64,000 nt of DNA from Sternotherus odoratus. Taxonomy: Eukaryota; Chordata; Testudines; Kinosternidae. This document shows, piece after piece, positions 46,801-61,800 of this stretch (positions within the stretch are counted from its first letter, which is position 1; each line of letters begins with the position of its first letter). The DNA lies in NCBI GenBank assembly GCA_032164245.1, contig JAVMKO010000005.1, positions 40,080,133 to 40,144,132 on the forward strand, given 5' to 3'. The notes under the pieces are model-generated. The model did no database searches, was not told the DNA's origin, and saw only the letters and a program-made list of their open reading frames with translations. The position numbers and the translations under genes were made by a program.

Positions 46801-49800
46801 GTCCTGTGGGACTGGTAGAGGGAGCCCGTGCAGATGGAAGGTAGCACAGTGCTCCCTTACTTCCTTTAGAAGTGTTAGTAGGTGATTGCTAGATGCATTT
46901 CTGTATCATCTTCCATCCAAGGATCTGAAAGCATTTTACAAATCCCAAACAATGTAAGCATCACAGTACTCTTATGAGAGAGACTAGAAATCCTCCCCAT
47001 TCTGCCGATGAGGACCCAGAGGCACAGAAGGAGTAAGTGACATGGCCTGAGCAAGTCATTGACAAAGACAGAAATAGACAGCAGGTCTCTTAATTTCCAG
47101 TGCAGTGTTTCAACCACAAGTGCATCCTTCCTGATTTAGCACCACGGTTAGCAAGACCTTCATCCCCTTTCTTAACACTATCCTAGGGTATTATAATGTT
47201 CACTGTTTTGGTAATAGAGCTTACAGTACTTTTTATTTGGCTTCAGTTGGAATGTCTTCTGAGTGTCCTGGATTAGAAACACTCACAACTGGAGTTTCTT
47301 CTCTTTGCTGTCATCAGAAATCTTACACTGTAGGCAGCCCCTGAGACGTTAGCCCTGAACATTCTTTCTCTCTTCTGGTCTTCCTTTCTTAATTGTTTCT
47401 GTAGGAGAGGCCATAACGTACTAAAGGCTCAGCTTCCTTATAAAGAAGAACATGTCATCCTGGTACGTCTGTCAAAAATCCAACGGGCTCTCTACACAGA
47501 GTTCATGAACCGGTTCCGGGATGCAGGCAACAGTGGCTGGCTGGGACTGAACCCGCTCAAGGCTTTCTGTGTCTGTTGTAAGGTGAGTATTGGCAAGAGA
47601 GTAGCTTCTCCTGCAGTATACAGGGAAAGGGTAGGAGTCTATGTCAAAATGTTGTCAAGAAGAGTGATGTAGATATAGTACAAGTGCAGTATCGTGGTGC
47701 ATCTTAAGCAATAGTGTGCATGTTCCTGTGCATGATGTAATATAGTGTCCTGATAGTATCATTATTCGCACGTTAAAGATGGGGAACTGAGTCACAGAGT
47801 GTTTAATTGACCTGCCCAAATTCACGCAAAAAATCTGGCAGAGCCAGGAACTGAACCCAGATGATCCAAGTCCCAGCCTTTAACCGCAAGACAATCCTTC
47901 ATTTCCTAGAGTGCAAAGAACTTGCTGCACACTTTGTGTTTGCACACGCTTGTGTGTGCCCATTCATCAGTCACCAAACAGATCAACTTGAAGATGATTA
48001 AAATTGGTAACATGTCTTGGTTGAAACGGCATATATTTTGTGCTGTGACAGATTGGCACTTTCCTTTTTACTTATTGACTGGAATTTACCTAGGTTCTAA
48101 AGTAGGCAAAGTTTCAGTGTGTCCATGCTAGTCAACTACAGAGGACTTCAGACTACACAGGCCGAGTCCCTGTCATTAAATATTCTAATGCAGTGAGATC
48201 TGCTTAATTTGTGGCGCTTTACAAACTCCCTTTCAGGTGAATTTGGAGGGGAATAATTAGACTAACAAATCGCTAGTGCATTTTGTGCAGGGGAATCCGC
48301 ATTTGATTGCATGTGAGGTGCTGTAAATCCACAAGTGCCTTGGTTGGGTTGGTGCTAGTGCAGTGTTACCTTTTACCTTTTCTTCATCTCTCAGATCTGG
48401 AATCACCCAGATGTGCTATATGAGGCGCTGCAAAAAGAGAATCTGGCAAATGAGCAGGACCTGGATGTGGATGACCTTGGCACAGCTGGAACTAATTCTC
48501 GTTGTCAGCCACAGGGAATAAAAGTCAAAACAGAGACTAATGCTTTGGCATCACCAGTTGGAGAAGCTACCAACAGCAAGTTCCTTCAGGGCATTGGCTT
48601 CAACCCCTTTCAGGAGAGAGCAAATCAAGTCGTTACTTACGAGTGGGTGAGTACCAACCTCAGAGCTAGGAATCTCGTGGCTTTTTTTCAACAAACATGG
48701 GCTGAATGCTTAATTGGTCAAAGGCCCATGACCCTTTTGTTGGGGGCAGTCCGCTGATTATAAATCTAAGAACAGCAGTGAGAAAAACCCTTGTGTAGCA
48801 GGGATCTTGCTTTTAGTTCTGGGACTTTCTCATCTGTCATGATGTGCTTTGGAGGAAGGATTACAAATTCAAAATGATCTGTACAAACTGGAGAAATGGT
48901 CTGAAGTAAGTAGGATGAAATTCAATAAGGACAATGCAAAGTACTCCACTTAGGAAGGAACAATCAATTGCACACATACAAAATGGGAAATGACTGCTGA
49001 GGAAGGAGCTGTGTGGAAAGGGATCTGGGGGTTACAGTGGACCACAAACTAAATATGCGTTAACAGTGTAACACTGTTGCAAAAAAAGTGAACATCATTC
49101 CGGTGCATTAGCAGGAGTGTTGTAAGGAAGACACGAGAAGTAATTCTTCGGCTCTGCTCCGTGCTGATTAGGCCTCAGCTGGAGTATTGTGTCCAGTTCC
49201 GAGCACCACGTTTCAGGAAATCTATGGAAAAATTTAAAAAGTCCAGAGAAGAGCAACAAAAGGATTAAAAGTCTAGAAAATATGACCTATGAGGGAAGAT
49301 TGAAAAAAATGGGTTTCTTTAGTCTGAAAAAGAGAAGACCGAGAGGGGATATGATAACAATTTTCCACTACATAAAAGATTGTTGCAAGGAGGCGGGAGA
49401 AAAATTGTTGCACTTAACCTCTGAGGCTAGGACAAGAAGCAGTGGGCTTAAATTACAGCAAGGGTGATTTAGGTTGGACATTAGGAAAAACTTTCCAACT
49501 GTCAGGATGGTTAAACACTGGATTAAATTGCCCAGGAAGGTTGTAGAATCTCCATCATTGGAGATTTTTAAGAGCAGGTTAGACAAACACCTGTCAGGGA
49601 TGGGTCTAGATAATACCGTATTTTTCGTCCTATAGGACGCTCCGGCGTATAAGACGCCCCCGAGTTTTTAAATAAAAAAGCCGGGGGGAAAAAAAAAACA
49701 AAACCCACCACCACACAAAAAGCGCTGCTTTTTTCGCGCCGCTCTCCCGTCCCCGCCGCGCAGCGGGCTGCTGGGAGCGCGCCGCTCTCCCGTCCCCGCC

Positions 49801-52800
49801 GCGCAGCGGGCTGCTGGGAGCGCGCCGCTCTCCCGTCCCCGCCGCGCGGGCGGGCTACCGGGAGCGTCCCGGTTCCCCCCTCCCCGCCGCGGGCGGGCTG
49901 CCGGGAGCGTCCCGGTTCCCCCCTCCCCGCCGCGGGCGGGCTGCCGGGAGCGTCCCGGTTCCCCCCTCCCCGCCGCGGGCGGGCTGCCGGGAGCGCTCCC
50001 GGCAGCCTGCCCGCGGCGGGGAGGGGGGAACCGGGGCGCACATTCGCCCTATAAGACGCACCAACTTCCCCCCCCCCCCCGTTTTGGGGAAGAAAAAGTG
50101 CGTCTTATAGGGTGAAAAATACGGTACTTAGTCCTGCCTGGAGTGCAGGGGACTGGACTAGATGACCTCTTGAGATTCCTTCCAGACCTGTGAGTCTACG
50201 ATCTCTGCTACAAAGCTCTGTCTTGATCAGTGTGTATAAAAGGCTTCTAATGGGAATGATGAGACCACTGTACAGTTGGCACTGTGCTTTACACATTGTT
50301 TTCATCAGACCTGGATGGTGCAGAGTCTTATCACCAGCATAGCTGAGATCAGGACTTGGATGAGAGTGAGATGACTGCTAGCAGGCATCTTGAGGATATG
50401 GCAGAAGTGATTCCTGTTCCTGTACTCAAAATTTGTCCACTTATTGTCCAAGAAATCTGCAGTTTGAAACTCCTGGAAGCCGCTCTGGCTTTGGGAGTCA
50501 GCAGTGGCCAAAACCACCCCTTTCACCTGGACCTGCCTGGATGCTTGTGGCTTCTCTCTTCAATCCAGACTGTGCTACAGTAATTTATTCCTGTCACCTT
50601 GAGACAGAGTCGTTGTAACCTTTGAAGGCTACCTTTGAAGTTCACTTGGAAGCTACAGCTGACAGAATGCATCAGCTAGATTCCACTGGCTGTCTTCACC
50701 TTTTATACTAGTTCTCCAGCAATTGCACTGCTTTCCTGGTCACTGCCAGATGCAAGTCAGGGCATTGACTTTGTAGACCGAAGTCCTATAAGGGCACTTG
50801 GAGACTCCAGGTTCCTGTGAATTGCCACAGCAGTTTTCACACGCAAGCTCGTGGTCCCAAGATTTAAATGACAGGGGTGATGACCAGTTATTCTCAATAT
50901 GGGGATGTGTGTCTGGAACTTGGAAGGGCTATGTGCAGATTTGGCTGTTTGTATAGGGTTGTATTGGATTTATTAATTTTTGTTCATGAGCCTGGAGCCT
51001 CTTATGGAAAGTGCATTTTATAGAACTGAGTACCTACCCGTGTAACCAAGTCTCTTGTTTCTGGGCAGGCCAAAGACATCCTGTGTGATTACCAGACGGG
51101 AGTTTTGGAGAACTCACCCAAGATGGTGTTACTGTTCCACTTGATTGAGGAAAGTGTGAAGCAGGGAGACAAAATCTTGGTCTTCAGGTAAGAGGAAGTA
51201 TCAATGGCTGCTCCTCTGCACCCTGAGCAGTGGTGTGTTTGGAGATTAGAGAGTGGTAGAATGAGGCTGACAGTGTTTCCCCTATGACAGCTGGCCACTG
51301 CTATGCAATGTTATTTTGTCTTTCCCCACTGTTTGGTTTGATCTTTTTTGTTGTCCATTGATTTTGTAGTCCTTTCATCCAGATAGCTATCAGTGGCAAG
51401 GGGCTGTCCCGTGACACCCACAGACTGCTAACGGGAAGACAGAGTGTTCTAGTTACATTGTTAGGGGCTTTCCTGAGCAGAGACCTTGATTTTTGCAGCC
51501 AGAGTCTGTCCACATTGTCTGTCATTGAGGAGTTCTTGGCCAAGAGACCAATGCCCAATCCTCCAGGCTCAGATGTGCAAGGCGTTCATAACTGGGTCCG
51601 AAATCTCAACTATTACAGTGAGTACAGACCATCCTCCTTCCTTCACCTGGGACCCTCTGCAGCTGGGCTAACCTCTTGGTGTTGCTGCATTTTCCTCTGT
51701 TTTTTCCTGTGCTTTTCCATGGCCGTGCAGATCTGTTTTTACAGATTGATTTGTTTGCGTTGTCTTGGTGCATGTTTTAAGTTTTGATCAGTTTTGACTG
51801 ATAATTTTCCAATTCCAATTCTTTTGAATGGCTCTCTGAATAGCTGAACTATCACTTCTTAAAACTTTTTTAAAAAAATCTTCATTCTTCCCTTGCACCA
51901 CTTGGACACTTTCTAATTCTAGAATCGTTACTGCCTGTTTTGGTGTTTGTGAGTTTTCCCTCCTGTTGTAGTCTTTGTCCCCTTCAGTAGCTGACTTTTG
52001 TGCCAGGGCAACAGCAGTGTTTAGGGTAGCTGAATGGACATGGTATCCCTGAGATCTCCTGGCAAGCATGCTAGGTGTGTATAAACTGCCCTAACTCCTC
52101 TTTTGACTCAAGGTCTGGGTGGCAGCATATCTTCATCCTGAGTGAGTCCTGCCCGTGATCACAAGTATGCGCTGTTCTTCTGCACTCTTTTTCTCTGATT
52201 CCTCTGCATCTTCTCATGTGTGGTCCAGTGGGGTTTTGCCAGTGGCTTGTGGTTGTACTGGGTCTATTATATACTGGTCCCTATTACCAGTACTGGTATT
52301 TCAGGCTTTTGTGACTAGTACGGCAGACTTCTTACCTGAATGATGAGCCTCTGTGTAGGATCCCAGTGCACTACAACTGCTTGTCTTTGGTTTAGTCGCA
52401 TGCATTGTAGCCCCCTGTGGAACTTGGACTATGCTATACTGTGTATGTTTGACTGAGGGGATGTGGGCGTTGGCTGGAACAGGTGAGGGCTTGTTGTGGT
52501 GGTAAACTGGTTCAATTGCCTGAAATGGTTTGGAAGCTCTGCCCTAGCTGGAGCTGTACGGAGTCTGCAGGGTAATGGCATTCTTCACAGTGCAGGCACT
52601 CTAAGAACCAGACGGGGACTGCTGTTTTGAGGGATCCCACAATACAAAGGGTTTTTAAACACCTCTCTTATTTTCTTACCAGGACTGGATGGCAGCACTT
52701 CTGCCTCAGAAAGGGAACGATTGATTAACCAGTTCAATGACCCCAGCAACAGCTCGGTTTGCCTCTTCCTTTTGTCCACACGGTGAGTTGGCCACCTGCC

Positions 52801-55800
52801 TGGAACGGAGGGGTGCGGTATAAGAGTGGGTTTCATTGATGTGATAGAGGCTGTTCGGACCCCAGAATCTTTTGCACTTGCTCTGTTTGAAAGGTTTAGC
52901 TTAAGACCATACAGGATTTTAACTCCTTAAAGTATAAGGATATTGAAGACTGGGAAGAAAAATTATTTTGAAACTTAATTTTTGCTTTGTTTAAGAGCTG
53001 GGTGTTTGGGTGTCAACCTGATTGGAGCAAACAGAGTGGTGGTGTTTGATGCTTCTTGGAACCCGTGCCATGACGCACAAGCAGTGTGCCGGGTGTACCG
53101 CTATGGACAAAGGAAGCCGTGCCACATTTACCGACTGGTTTCGGATTACACCCTGGAGAAGAAAATCTATGACCGCCAGGTCTCCAAGCAGGGGATGTCA
53201 GGTAGGCTTGAACACTTTTGCCAATATGTTATCTTGGAGTCTGTATGATTTTAGTGATGCTTAAGAACATAAGAAAGGCCCAGTATCCTGTCTATCGACA
53301 GTGGCCAATGCCAGGTGCCCCAGAGTGAGTAAACCTAACAGGTAATGATCAAGTGACCTCTCTCTTGCCATCCATCACTCCCCTCTAACAAACAGAGGCT
53401 AAGGACACCATTCCTTACCCATCCTGCTTAATAGCCATTAATGGACTTAACCTCCATGAATTTATCCAATTCTCTTTTAAACCCAGTTATATTCCTAGCT
53501 TTCACAACTTCCTCAGGCAAGGAGTTCCACAGGTTGAAGAACTTCCTTTTTCTTTGTTTTAAACCTGCTGCCCATTCATTTTATTTGGTGCCCCTAGTTC
53601 TTGTATTATGGGAACATGTAAATAACTTTTCCTTATTCATTTTCTCTACACCACTCATAATTTTATATAGCTCTATCATATCCCCCTTAGTCTCCTCTTT
53701 TCCAAGCTAAAAAGTCCTAGCCTCTTTAATCTCTCCTGATATGGGACCTGTTCCAAACCCCTAATCATTTTAGTTGACCTTCTCTGAACCTTTTCTAATG
53801 TCAGTATATCCTTTTTGAGATGAGGAGACCACATCTGTACGCAGTATTCAAGAGGTGGGCACCTCATGGATTTGTATAAGGACAATAAGATATTTTCTAT
53901 CCCTTTTTTAATGATTCCTAACATCCTGTTTGGGTTTTTTTTGACTGCTGCTGCACACTTTGTGGATGTCTTCAGAGAGCTATGCTTCCTTCTGTCTAAT
54001 GCTGGAAACAAACTGCTGCTAGAAGAAGTGAAACTGAAAAATCATTTATAACTGGGGAGTTGTTCTGATATTTTTATAATTTGAGTGAATATAGATCTAG
54101 TGAAATGAACAATTCAGCAGCACTGGTTTGAGCCAGCATAGTGCAAGACATACTCCCTGTGGTTCACTCCTTCTTCTCCTTAGCTGCCAGCACATCTCAG
54201 TTCTGACCTGTAGCACCTCCTGCAAGAATGCAAGCAGCAGAGAGACTGGATAGTCTGTTGCTTATAACAGGAGGCTGGGAGTTGGGAGATTTAAGTTCCT
54301 ATTTTGCTGCGGCCTCATGTTGGATTGGACAAGTTACTGCAGTGCTCCATGGCTCAGCTTTTTCAACAATGCAATGGGGAATACCTCTTTTTGAAGAAAC
54401 AGGTTGACATCCTTGTTGCTCCCTAAGTACTAATGTTCACTAATCATTCCAGTTCTGCCCTCTCTGGATCCAAGACTGCCAGTGGGGCTGAATGGTGCCA
54501 GATGGGGTGGTTTTGAGAGATGCACAGGTGGGAGGCTACCATGAGCCCAGAAGAATCGTGTCAGAACTTAACTCCAGGTGCCGAGGGGATAGCTCAGTGC
54601 TCTGACTCTGTGTGCTATCTGGCACCCATGTCCTAGAGTCGTTCTCTCCTCCTCCCCTCTCCTCCCCAGCACCATCCCTCCACCACACACTTGACACATA
54701 CACAAAAATCAAGTCCTGGGAAATAGTACAGCCTCTTTTGAGTTATGGAGATGAGAATGGGGATCTCAGATGTTATCTAGAACTTTCAAATAATGTAACA
54801 GAATCTGGTGGTTGTAGTCCCAGGAAACCAGCGTCCCTGGTTAGTCACTATAAACTTTTGAGCCTTTCTCAGTGGTTCTGGCTCGTCAGTTACTGATGTT
54901 CGCCTTTGCAGCTGCCTTTTTATCACAAGCCTTCTGATGTGCAAGGGTGAGATGGGGAACTTCATCAACCATATTGTATGTGCAATATCTTCAGCTTGCA
55001 GGTTTGTGTATCCCACATCATCTTGCTGTAACATATGGAGAGCAAAGCATTGCCTAGCCTGATTTGTGTCCGTATTCCGACACCTGCATGATCATGTCTC
55101 AAAGTGCAGTGGAGTGATCCCTGTCCCACCGCAGATATTCACAGCAGGGTGCTGTGGAAAGCACAGATTAAGAGCTGGGAAATTGATAGTCAGGAATGTG
55201 ACGACTGTTTCCTCCTTTCTTGAATGATACATTCCCCCCATTCTCCAGATCGTGTTGTGGATGATCTGAATCCAGTGCTGAACTTCACCCGGAGGGAGGT
55301 GGAGAACCTGCTGCACTTCGTAGAAGAGGAGTCAGATCCTGCCCAGCTGGCATTGGACCCAAACAAGATCAAGGAGTCTGTGTTAACGCTAGCCTGTCTC
55401 AAATACCCTCACCTTATCACCAAGGTAAGAGCAAAGATACACAATGCTGCTTCCAGATGTCATTGCCAGTTAGGGATGACACTCAGCTCAGTGAGTAACG
55501 GTCTGTCCGAGGAGAAAATGGAGCTGCTTGTGTTGAGACCGTGGTTAAGATAAGAGTGTTCCAAAGCAATATTAGAGGGGACTGTGCATTTCTCTGAGAC
55601 AAGTCCATGATCAGTGTCGGGTATCAGGAAAACTGTTGTTCCATTGTCAATCCCAAGAGCAGATTTCATGAGCAGATTTTCTTAGGCTTTAGAAGATAGA
55701 ATTATGTGCCGAATTTATGTTCCCCACAGATTCCTTTGCTTCCCTGCAGAAAAAAAATGACTTTCTGATGTGGAAGCAAAGGGAAGCCACAAGATTGGTC

Positions 55801-58800
55801 ATTCGACCCTCCTCAGCAGTATTTTTCAGGTGCCCATGGCAGCCAATAGAGAGGAAAATCAATGCAGGGCAGGGGGCAGGACTGAGGAAGACCCAGCTGG
55901 TGGCTCCTACCCTGTGTGGGGCTCAGCTGCTAGTCCTGGACAGGCTGGGGAGGATGGGGACTTCCTCTTCCCCTGCACATCATCTGGGGCTAGATCAGAC
56001 CCACCCCCAGATTTATCCTCCAGCTGCAGGAATCTCTGTGAACTCTCCCCCTCCTCCCACCGCTTTCTGCACCCATCACTCCTCAGCTGCAGGGGGAGGG
56101 ATCGCTGTACAGGGAGCTGCTTCCCCATCCGCCCAACTGTCATGTATCTAAACCCCTTCATACCTAGACCCTTCTGCTGAGCCTCACCCCCCCAAACTCA
56201 GAACCCCCCTGAGGAGCCCCCTGCCCCAGGGCCACCCTGATGAGCCACCTGCACCCAGATCCCCACATCACTGAGCCCAACCAGCTGCACCTGGATCACC
56301 ATCCCACTGTGCCCCACTCCCCCAGCATCTGCCTCCTCCACCCTCTGCTGAGCCCCAGCCACCTTCACCTGGACCCCACCGCAGCATCCCATTACCTTTG
56401 CATCCAGAACCCGCAACAAGCCTCTGTGCATTCAGATCCCCTGCGCACCTGGATCCCCCACTGTGCCTCTCACACCCAGATGGCCCCACACCAAACACTC
56501 TCACACCTGGATTCCCCCACACTAAGCCCCTCCACACTTGAATCCTCCTGGGCTGAGCCTGCCTGCCCATATCTAGGTACACCTGGCATGGAGGGGCAGG
56601 GCACGGGGGTGTTTCTGGGGCAGGCCCAGTCTTTGTACTTTGTCAGAGTTGGGTGAAGCCTCACCACCGAGGTGCAGCCTCACCACTCTGTCCCTCGGGC
56701 TAGCACTTCTGTGCAACCAGTGGCCTGTACTCTCCAGTGCCACGCTGGAGCTTCCACCTGGTATTGTGAATAAGCATGTTCCTGGGAGTGTTCTGTGGTG
56801 AGATAATCGTGAAGTTGGTGCACAGATTCTTTACCAGATGTAGCCTTATGTGTCTATTGCACTAGTTTCAAACTCTTTCCCCAGAATACTGCCCAGAGCC
56901 TGCCAATTGCCATGTTATCCTGCCTGGGATACAGGAGGGATTGCTGTCATTTGGGTTCGTCCACTGCCCTCTTGTGGTATGTTGGTGTCTGACTATGTTT
57001 ATGTGCTATGACCATAGGAGCCTTTCCAGCATGAGTCGCTGCTGATTGACCGGAAGGAGCATAAGTTGACCAAGGCCGAGAAGAAGGCAGCAAAGAAGAG
57101 TTATGAGGAAGAGAAGCGAGCATCCGTCCCCTACACCCGTCCATCCTATGCACAGTATTACCCAGCCAGTGACCAGAGCCTGACAAGCATCCCTGCCTTC
57201 AGTCAAAGGAATTGGTGGGTGCTTAGTTCTTTCCCCATTCTGCTGAGGACTTCAATCAAAGGGAGAGGCAGGGGTGGGAAAAACAGCTGGGGTAGAAGAA
57301 GACTAACCTGTTACTCTGGGCCTTCTCACTTGGCTCCTAGGAAATGGGAATACTGAGGCTGGGTGATGCCCCTTCTCCTTCCCCTGCCAGCTGTAAAGGG
57401 GAATGGAGCAAGGAAGGTGGGGAAAACAGCTGATTAGGGAGGAAGACTCCCTTTGCAGCCTTGAGGGCACCTGCAACCTTTCTCGGTGGGGTGGGAGGGG
57501 CATGTCACTGATTGCAATGGCTGCTGTTGTTAAGAAAGCACCCCCCCACCCCCCACCCCAGTTTACAGGTGGGGACACTGAGGTGAAGTGACTTGGCCAA
57601 GGTTAGTGACATCGGGAATAGAGGCTGGGAGTCCTGACTGCCAGTCTTGTGCTTTAACTCCGAGATCAAACTCCCTGCCACAGAACAACTTCGCTCTCTC
57701 TCAGTGATCCTGGAACAGTGAAATTCCTACTGCCTCTCTCCAAAACCAGGAGCAGAGCCAAAGCATTTCAGGGCTTTGCATTTTGGGTTTTGCTGCCTCT
57801 AGGAGCAATTTCCTCATGATGAGCCCATGTGAACGGCTGAGAATGCTGGAACCAAATCCAATTGGGAATCTCCCTCTGAAAGAAGATAACTCCGTTTGAT
57901 GCTCTCCTTTTCCCTCTTCCCACTAGGCGACCAGTCTTCAAGGGCGAGGACAAGCCAGTGGCAAGTGTCCGCCCTGTTCAGTCCACCCCCATTCCCATGA
58001 TGCCTCGGCATGTCCCATTGGGTGGCGTGGGATCGGCATCTGGTTCCAACCCCACTGTCAACTTCCCCATCAACTATCTACAGCGAGCCGGTGTCCTTGT
58101 TCAGAAGATCGTCACCACGACAGGTCAGTCGTTCCTCGGGAACCAGGTCCCCTTGAGAACACAGCTGATTGAGACTGAGTCTTGGGATCCAGTGATGGAT
58201 CTACCCCTCGGGGATAGATGAGTGTCCCAGACAGCCATGGCACCTCATCTGTCGCCTAAGGAGCCTGATGAGCCCCTAGAGGGGGATTGTATCAAGAAGA
58301 AGAGTGTCTGAGTATGAATTGAAATGTGTCCCTTGAAGCATGTGCTGTGCTGGAATCAGATCCATTAGTGCAAGAGGGAGCTGCTTCCCCTGGAGCCGCT
58401 TGCCTGGGAGCTGCCCATTCTCTACTGCAGCTGCTCAACAGCTTCCCTGCCGCATGGCAAGGGACGGAGGAGAGAGAGTAACTCTGGCTATTCCAGTGCC
58501 TGACTCTGATTTGCTGTCCTGGCCCCAGCATAGGTTAGAGCAGCGCCATCTTGCACCAGATGGCAACCGTGGCTAGGGACCATACACCAGCTGGGGACAC
58601 TAGCCCCTCCCTTTCCCTTCCTCTCTCTAGCCTTTGCCTACCAGGGAGGGAGGCATAGGAGCCAGCTATGCCAGTTCTGTGCCTGTTATGGATTCCCCCG
58701 TACCCGGAGAATCCCCAGCAGCGGGTTTTGCACCACAGGTGTGCAAAGGGAGTAAAACAGAGCAGTGAATCTGCCCCAAAATACTGAGTGTGGCTCCCTG

Positions 58801-61800
58801 ATCTCTTTGCAGCTTTCAGGCCAAGCCTATTTCAAAAGCCAGGGCATGCTGCACCGTGGTGCCCCTTCCAGTGCTCAGCCCAGTCCCATTTTTTATGTTC
58901 TAATTGCTGGGGCTTGTGTACTGGGGCAACTTGCTGTTGTCAGTAGCTACCGGTTGTGGTGCTCTGCTCTTGTTCGATGATGATATCAGTCGGCTGCGTG
59001 CGTGTTCCCTCTGTGTGCTGCCCCAGCCCTGCACAGGTAGCTGACACAGCAGACCCCGAGAGAATCCCCAAAGACCACAGACTCTAGTAAGGTACGAAGG
59101 CACCCGGGCCGGGTTTATTGTCAAATGAAACAGTCTCTAGCTTCGCTGGATTAGAGATCAACAGGTCTGCTAGTCCCTATGTGCTCCCCAGACAATGGAC
59201 ACAGCTCAGTTAGTGACAGGACACGCCACTACCCCCTAGGCTGGACAACGATGTGTCCCCTGACTCCTACTTTTATACAGTGCAGGGCCGATCACTTCTC
59301 TCTCCTGTCACATTGAGGTACAGCCCCTTTGCTCATTAGGGTGCTGTCTCCCCCTTTGATCGTGTTGGTTCAAACACACAGATCTATCCATCATGCTGTC
59401 CTTTTCACCCTATCTTTGGGATGCACCTGGCTGTTCCTTATCTCTGTGTAGTGTCTCCTATCGGGATGTCCAGGTGCCATCTTGGCACAACTTACTTATA
59501 TCATTAGCGTGTACTTTCTAGCAGCCCTTTGCTTGCCAATTTCTGTAATTAGGGTCTGCCTCTGGCTCACAGCCCAGCTTTTTGCTTAACAATGCCTGGA
59601 TGTACTTTGGTTCAGGCCTCAGGCCTCATGCTAGGCCTCTGATACAAGAGTTCATGTTCAAGGCCACATCTTACTACACTTGCCTTTCATTTCCCTGATC
59701 CCCAATCCTTCCTGGGCTCTCAGCCCCGGGGGGGCTTCCTGTGCCTTCTGTGTTCCTCATAATTAAACCCTGATCTCATTTGTAGCAGAGTTTATTGAGG
59801 AAGCTAGCTGGATGCTGAGGGAATTTGGCCCTGGATTTCACCCACTCTTTTTGAGCCCACAATGTAACTTCTCAAACCCTGGCTTTCTCCCCCAGATATT
59901 GTGATTCCAGGCACAAACACATCCACCGATGTGCAGGCGAGAATCAGTGCTGGTGAGAGCATCCACATAATCCGGGGGACTAAAGGTAAATCCCTGTTTT
60001 GGGAAAGAAGTCACTGCTAATCTCCTGGCCTTGATACACTAGAATCCCCCCCCCCCCCCCCCCCCAGTTCCTGTTTTCAGTGTGCTGCTGGCAAGTTGCA
60101 TTTAATAAACAGGCTTCTTAAAGCTCAAAGAGTCAGAAAAAACAGAGGCCTTAATTGTGGGTTTAACCATGTTTGGAGGGTGGGAACCAGGCCACTTGGT
60201 ACTATAATACCCTGTCAGTGCCCCAAAGGGAATGGTCTTCCATCCTTCCCTCCTGAAAAGGATAGAAACGATTTCAAGCTCTGGGGTTGCCCATCTCATT
60301 ATGTTGACACACAATCTCCTATCATGTTTTGGGGATGAATAGTTCTTGACCTACTAGACTGTTGCAGCCAGTGGAGAAGTTGCAACTGACAGAGCCCAGG
60401 TCAGACTGGAAGGGAATGTGGCAGCGCATTCTCCCTGCCAGCAGAGTCTGTCTTATTGCAAGCTCTAGCTCTTCACACAAGCCTTCTCCCAACAATGGTG
60501 GAGCGGCTGGCCAGGCATCCTTTCTCAGAGATGGGCATGGGCACGGCCTGTTTGCAGTGCTGTTACACCAGAGATCAGTTGGGGATTATATGTTTGTTAT
60601 TTGAGCAGAGCCTAGTTGCATAAGGGAAAGTGGAACCACAGCCATTGCCACTGGCAGAGATGAAAATGTGTTTGACTCCCCGGGGGCGAAAAGGGAGCAT
60701 GGGAAGGGGATTCGGGTCCTACCTGTGTGTGTAACCCTGGGGCAGAGAAAAGCGGAGGGGGGGATTTTTCAGGGACAGACTGGAGACAGGCTCTACGGGA
60801 GGGAACCAGCGTGTACCTGACTGCAGGGGCACTCCAGCTCTGAGTGTGTTCAAGAACGCAGTCCGTGGCTGCCCTTGGTGCTAGCCCAGGTGCAGCCCTA
60901 GGAGCTGCTGTATCCTGGTTTTACAGTCTGCTCTTTTTTAGGTAGATGGCGTGTTGGCTTCAGGCTCCCGGCCTGTTGCCAGTACAGCCCTCGACTGGGT
61001 ACAGTGTGGGTGCCTCTGGCCTGTCTGTAATGGACCTGTAGGCCACTGACACAGCACTGTGACATTACCCCATGGGAATGCTCACGGACGTGGAGAGAGA
61101 GATCAGAGTGTTTGGGGATGAGGGGCGGTGTGTCCTCTCTGCTGCCCTTTTCTCTCCCCGCCCGCCAGTTCTGCAGCCTTTCCCTGGGGCAGGCAGCCAG
61201 CAGCCGGGCATGGAGCTGTTCCTGTATCTGACCAGTTGCTTCCTCCCTGTTTCAGGGACGTACATCCGCACCAGTGATGGACGGATTTTTGCCATCCGGA
61301 CCACTGGGAAGCCAAAGGCCAGTGAAGACCGTCGAACAGCTGCCTCAGGTAGGAATTGAAGATCCTTGCATGGGGCACATGCTCCGGTGCTCTCCTCCCT
61401 TGGGGGTGTTTCACTGCATCGTCGTCCCCAGGGCTGGACTTAGGGGACTTGCTTTACAACCCTGCCCAAGAGCTTCCTCTCTTCTCACTTATTTAAATTC
61501 CACATTTTCTCTCCTCCATGGCAGCCCCCCGCCCCTCCCATCCCACGCCGAATCTACTTGGTTCCCCCTCTCCTCCCTTTTCCCAGCACCCAGTTGTTTC
61601 TCCGGGCTTCTCCGTCTCACCCACTCCATCTCCTTGTCGCCTCCAGGCTCTCAGGGTCCGTCTCTGGAATCCACAAGCAATGGCAGACACAGTGCCTTGT
61701 CGCCCAAGCTCCCGAACACAGAGGAGCTCACTCGGCCCATTTCCCCCGACAGCCCGGAGATCATCAGCGAGCTGCAGCAGTACGCCGAGGCAGCCGCTGC

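Noticed and set aside
61274..61646. Continuous open frame joining the intron between the last two exons to the last exon
   Set aside because: The intronic part (after GTAGGA at 61,349) has no family similarity, and both splice sites are strong, so it is treated as intron.
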